From JABDMH01 sp965223215 (GTDB lineage Bacteria; Bacteroidota; Bacteroidia; Chitinophagales; Saprospiraceae), in assembly GCA_965223215.1 (NCBI GenBank), contig CBDCVZ010000010.1, positions 4,898,001-4,962,000 of the forward strand: a DNA stretch of 64,000 nucleotides. Reading direction: 5' to 3'. A program made the translations under genes and the position numbers. Under the pieces are notes generated by a model, which saw nothing but the letters and a program-made list of their open reading frames with translations, had not been told where the DNA came from and ran no database searches. Positions within the stretch are counted from its first letter, which is position 1, and each line of letters starts with the position of its first letter. Of the stretch, positions 61,301 through 64,000 are shown one piece after another.

Positions 61301-61798
61301 ATGAAGAAGGATCATCAGCGAGAACCCGAACTTCCTGAACAACTCAAGTCGAAAAGGACTGAAAATCCCTTCGTGGTTCCGCATAATTACTTTCGGGAGT
61401 TGCCAGACGAAATTATGCGTGCGGTGCAGGAGGACCAGTCTGCGATTGCGAATAGACCAGGCTGGGCACATTACTTTTCATCTTGGCTTCGTACGTGGCT
61501 GACACCCAGGCCGGTGATGGCCATGGCCACTCTGGTGCTGCTACTGGGGGGTGTATTTTGGTGGACTGCGAATGCACCGGATGATGATCTCCTAACCATG
61601 GAGGAGTTCGAACAACATGAAATCATGCAATACATTGAAAAGCATCTGGACGAGTTTGATGAAGCTGACTTCTATACGGATGATGCTGCTGCGATGGATC
61701 ACCCTCTCCAAGAATTGATCGAAGTGGATGAGTTACAACCATATCTAGACGATATCATTGAAGACGTAGATATTGAAGCGCTGGGAGACATCTTATAA
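61301..61798 (+). CDS. Acidic single-pass membrane protein, candidate anti-sigma/sensor
   Basis: A 165-residue protein. Residues 1-75 are hydrophilic, 76-94 form one transmembrane segment (VMAMATLVLLLGGVFWW), and the remaining 70 residues are very acidic (EEFEQHEIMQYIEKHLDEFD, DDIIEDVDIEALGDIL). I recognise no family and see no zinc anti-sigma motif (HxxxCxxC). It starts 2 bases after the sigma factor stop, which makes a role in holding or sensing for the sigma factor likely; topology (N-terminus inside, acidic tail outside) is inferred from charge and from the single segment. Confidence 0.75.
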   Translation: MKKDHQREPELPEQLKSKRTENPFVVPHNYFRELPDEIMRAVQEDQSAIANRPGWAHYFSSWLRTWLTPRPVMAMATLVLLLGGVFWWTANAPDDDLLTMEEFEQHEIMQYIEKHLDEFDEADFYTDDAAAMDHPLQELIEVDELQPYLDDIIEDVDIEALGDIL

Positions 61799-61822
61799 AA
61801 CATTGTGAAAATTAGGTACGCC

Positions 61823-62272
61823 ATGAAAAGGACAACATTTTTTCAACCCATACTTATCTTATGCCTGTTGGCCGGTCACCTTTGGGCCCAAAATGATGCT
61901 GCGCGTCCTCTGGAAGAGCGCATCGAAACTCAACGCATCGCTTTCATCACTGACAAGGTAAATTTAACCAGAGAAGAGGCACAGAAGTTCTGGCCCATCT
62001 ACAATGATTATCGAGACCATGCCAAGCAACTGCGCGAGCGAAAGGTGCCCAGCAAATCGCTAATCGATATGGACGATGATGAAGCGCTCGAACATATTGA
62101 GAAGCAATTGGCCATCGAACGGGAAGAGTTGCAGCTGAAGGAGGAGTTGATGCAAGATCTCAAGACCGTGATCAGTCCTCGCAAGATCCTGAGATTTATT
62201 AATGCCGAACGCAAATTTAAGGAACGCTTACTGCAAATGATGAATCAACGGCGAAGACAGTCAAATAAGTAG
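61823..62272 (+). CDS. CpxP/Spy-like periplasmic protein (sensor of ECF-type sigma factor)
   Basis: A 149-residue protein with a signal peptide (FFQPILILCLLAGHLWAQ) and a fully helical, highly charged mature part. The LTREEAQKFWPIYNDY segment and the repeated pattern of Lys/Glu helices resemble Spy/CpxP-type chaperones and the proteins often labelled sensor of ECF-type sigma factor. The frame is open from a GTG six codons upstream; the ATG at 61823 begins the signal peptide. It lies 24 bases after the membrane protein, so the three genes form one unit. Confidence 0.8.
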   Translation: MKRTTFFQPILILCLLAGHLWAQNDAARPLEERIETQRIAFITDKVNLTREEAQKFWPIYNDYRDHAKQLRERKVPSKSLIDMDDDEALEHIEKQLAIEREELQLKEELMQDLKTVISPRKILRFINAERKFKERLLQMMNQRRRQSNK

Positions 62273-62759
62273 CCAGACGCCACACTAGGTGTTGGTGCGC
62301 ACAAGATCAATACACAGATCTCATTTTTGGTCAAACCGGAGATGGGTTTGGTCTGGCCCTCTTTGACACTTTGCAGGAGAATCTGTGAGAATGTGGATTG
62401 GGAGCATTGACAGTGGGTTGAAGTTGATTTTTAGCAATTTAATTACGTGGTTGAGAGGCATCACATTAGGTCCAGGCATAATACCACGTGATTTGGTCAA
62501 AATTTTAACACTTTCTAGTGTGATGAAATGATGCCATATATTTCTTCATGTTTTAGAATAAGTTAAATACACTAAGTCCTACAATTTAAAGAACTTATAA
62601 TATTTAAGTTGTTGTATGACTGTATATTACTCTTATTACAATAAATCCTAATTCATAAATTTTCTTCGGATTTTGAGTCAAAAAAGAGACTCTTTTATAC
62701 ATGCTCTATGGGTATTATTTGCTTATTTTATGGTTGAAAGCTAAATCCCCCTTAGTAAC
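62273..62759. other. Gap between the sigma operon and the TPR gene, AT-rich with hairpins
   Basis: About 490 bases without a recognisable gene. It contains ACACT-TTCT-AGTGT (62508-62521), a compound stem TACAA ... AACTTA-TAATATT-TAAGTT-G-TTGTA (62580-62616) and GAGTC ... GACTC followed by TTTT (62675-62696). The last could be a weak terminator. AT content rises clearly from about 62500. No exact TAnnTTTG box precedes the TPR gene; TATTATTTG close to 62713 is one base too long. Confidence 0.45.
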
Positions 62760-64000
62760 ATGAAATATAAATCCGATCAAGATCATTCACTAATCCTATT
62801 GGTGAATGAATTCGAGACCATGTCTCAGAAGGGACAGGTCAGTTTTCTTGATGAGCAGGACTTTCTAAAGCTGATTTCATACTACGAAAAAGAGTTTCTA
62901 TTTGAGAAGGCTATTGAGGTAGCCGATCACGCTTTAGACCAATATGGATTTTCAGCTGATTTTCACATTCGCAAGGCCCAACTTTTCCTCGCTACACGAA
63001 ATTCTGAGAAGGCAATGTCCATCTTAGATAAGGCAGAGATTTTTGCACCAGCAGAACTTGACATCCACCTCTTGCGAGCAAAGATCTTGGGTTCTCTGGG
63101 AAAACACAGTAAAGCCCTCCATCTCATCGATACACTTAAAGACAAGGCGACCACCGAAGATCTTAGCCAGGTCTTTTTAAGTGAGGCTCAAATATATGAG
63201 TGTCTGAAAGATTATGACGCAATGTTTGAGAGTCTGACCTACTCCCTCGAGTACGATCCCAACAACGAAGAAGCGCTGGAGCGTGTTTGGGTATGTACCG
63301 AATTGACGAAGAAGTATCGTGAAAGTATCTCCTTCCATCAAAAAATAATTAATCGCTCACCCTACTCCTATCTTGCTTGGTATAATCTTGGCCATGCCTA
63401 TTCGTGTGAAGGCGAATATGTAGCAGCCATTGATGCCTATGAGTATTCCTTTATCATCAACAAGGAATTTGAACTGGGCTATCGTGAATGTGCCGACCTG
63501 TGTTTTCAAGTTTGCGACTATTCCAAAGCGTTAGGATTTTATTTGGATGCATTAGACTTATTTGGGCCTGACAGTGATCTGCTGGCTAATATTGGCGAGT
63601 GCTATATGCAAATGGATAAATATGAGCATGCGCAAGATTATTTCAACAAGGCATCCAAGTTGGATCCTTACAATGATGAAGTTTATTTCTTTATCGGATT
63701 ATGCCATGCTCGAGAAGACCGATGGCTAAGCGCCATTAATGCTTTCTTTAAGGCCATTGAGATTGAAGATCGTAGAGAAGAATACTTCAACAACTTAGCA
63801 AAAGCCTTTTATCAAGTTGGTGAATTTGCAAAAGCACACTATTATTTCCTCAAGGCCACAGAGATTGGACCAGAACAATGTGATATTTGGAAAGATCATG
63901 CCGCATTCTTAATTCAGATTGGCGAACTGGACAAAGCCTGGGAAGTGCTCGAGGAAGCTGAATACAATGCCGTAGGCCCAGAGTTATTGTATTGTAGGGC
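62760..64000 (+). CDS. Tetratricopeptide repeat protein, 3' end outside window
   Basis: I translated the plus strand from the ATG at 62760 to the edge: about 413 codons without a stop. There is no signal peptide, so it is probably cytoplasmic. Tandem TPR units are visible, with the typical spacing and hydrophobic positions (AWYNLGHAYSCEGEYVAAIDA, NIGECYMQMDKYEHAQDYF, KASKLDPYNDEVYFFIG, NNLAKAFYQVGEFAKAHYYF). The protein is a scaffold for protein contacts; such multi-TPR proteins are common in Bacteroidota, but the partner is not known. The start MKYKSDQDHSLILLVNEF opens the longest frame and no upstream in-frame ATG is better. Confidence 0.88.
   Translation, partial: MKYKSDQDHSLILLVNEFETMSQKGQVSFLDEQDFLKLISYYEKEFLFEKAIEVADHALDQYGFSADFHIRKAQLFLATRNSEKAMSILDKAEIFAPAELDIHLLRAKILGSLGKHSKALHLIDTLKDKATTEDLSQVFLSEAQIYECLKDYDAMFESLTYSLEYDPNNEEALERVWVCTELTKKYRESISFHQKIINRSPYSYLAWYNLGHAYSCEGEYVAAIDAYEYSFIINKEFELGYRECADLCFQVCDYSKALGFYLDALDLFGPDSDLLANIGECYMQMDKYEHAQDYFNKASKLDPYNDEVYFFIGLCHAREDRWLSAINAFFKAIEIEDRREEYFNNLAKAFYQVGEFAKAHYYFLKATEIGPEQCDIWKDHAAFLIQIGELDKAWEVLEEAEYNAVGPELLYCR

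Noticed and set aside
1..64000. tRNA, rRNA, CRISPR, insertion sequences, integrases, toxin-antitoxin or phage-defence genes
   Set aside because: I looked through the gaps and at the protein set; no tRNA-like arms, regularly spaced repeats, transposase or defence-gene motifs were found.

Overview
The window comes from a chromosome of a Bacteroidota bacterium. The evidence is a T9SS-type sorting domain on two secreted proteins, a PorP/SprF partner protein, families largely confined to this phylum (DUF4837, DUF5606, TIGR02757, the DUF3857/transglutaminase family), a futalosine-pathway menaquinone gene, and promoter-like TAnnTTTG boxes upstream of several genes in place of sigma70-type boxes. The mixture of long secreted proteins, cohesin/SprB-type repeats and a moderate GC content would fit the Saprospiria or a neighbouring class, but this is an inference from style and not a phylogenetic result. 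No tRNA, rRNA, CRISPR array, insertion sequence, integrase or phage gene was seen.

Layout. 1-1.2 kb: a partial secreted ThuA + DUF1080 protein. 1.2-6.5 kb: a small surface-polysaccharide unit (Wzx-type flippase, Wzz-type chain-length protein, O-antigen ligase/polymerase, and a beta-lactamase-fold hydrolase). 6.7-18.7 kb: a leftward run of large exported proteins (DUF3857 protein, S9 peptidase, M12B-type metalloprotease with a T9SS tail, and an unrecognised 1.17 kDa-residue-scale outer-membrane-like protein). 19-23.3 kb: a NarL-type response regulator, a triple-cohesin/SprB-repeat adhesin with a type B T9SS tail, and its PorP/SprF partner. 23.5-31 kb: gpmI with a lipoprotein, and the rimP-nusA-infB-TIGR02757 operon. 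31-42.2 kb: rightward housekeeping genes (mqnC, uvrA, CPBP protease, GH3, a small protein, recO, fused 2-oxoacid dehydrogenase E1, DUF5606, glycosyltransferase). 42.2-46.5 kb: leftward uppS-bamA-methyltransferase. 46.9-48.9 kb: lipoprotein, WecA/MraY-like transferase, crcB. 48.9-60.5 kb: ileS, htpG (rightward), DUF4837 lipoprotein, MoxR ATPase, VanX-like peptidase, ligA, plsC. 60.7-62.3 kb: an ECF sigma factor with a membrane-anchored acidic protein and a CpxP/Spy-like periplasmic protein. 62.8 kb to the end: a partial TPR protein.

How it fits together. Much of the window concerns the cell envelope: lipid carrier synthesis (uppS), initiation of lipid-linked glycans (WecA-like), export, length control and ligation of glycans (wzx-wzz-wzy), outer-membrane assembly (bamA), phospholipid synthesis (plsC), T9SS cargo with a PorP partner, and a probable envelope-stress sigma module.

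Most notable non-coding observations: (1) a canonical intrinsic terminator (12-bp stem with one G-U pair, then eight U) lies between the only obvious promoter and the start of rimP-nusA-infB, and rimP must start at TTG because its reading frame contains no ATG; this looks like attenuation of the NusA operon. (2) A promoter-to-terminator unit of about 240 nt on the minus strand between ileS and htpG has no substantial ORF and looks like an independent small RNA. (3) Two adjoining inverted repeats precede the response regulator. None of these has been tested by comparison or experiment here.
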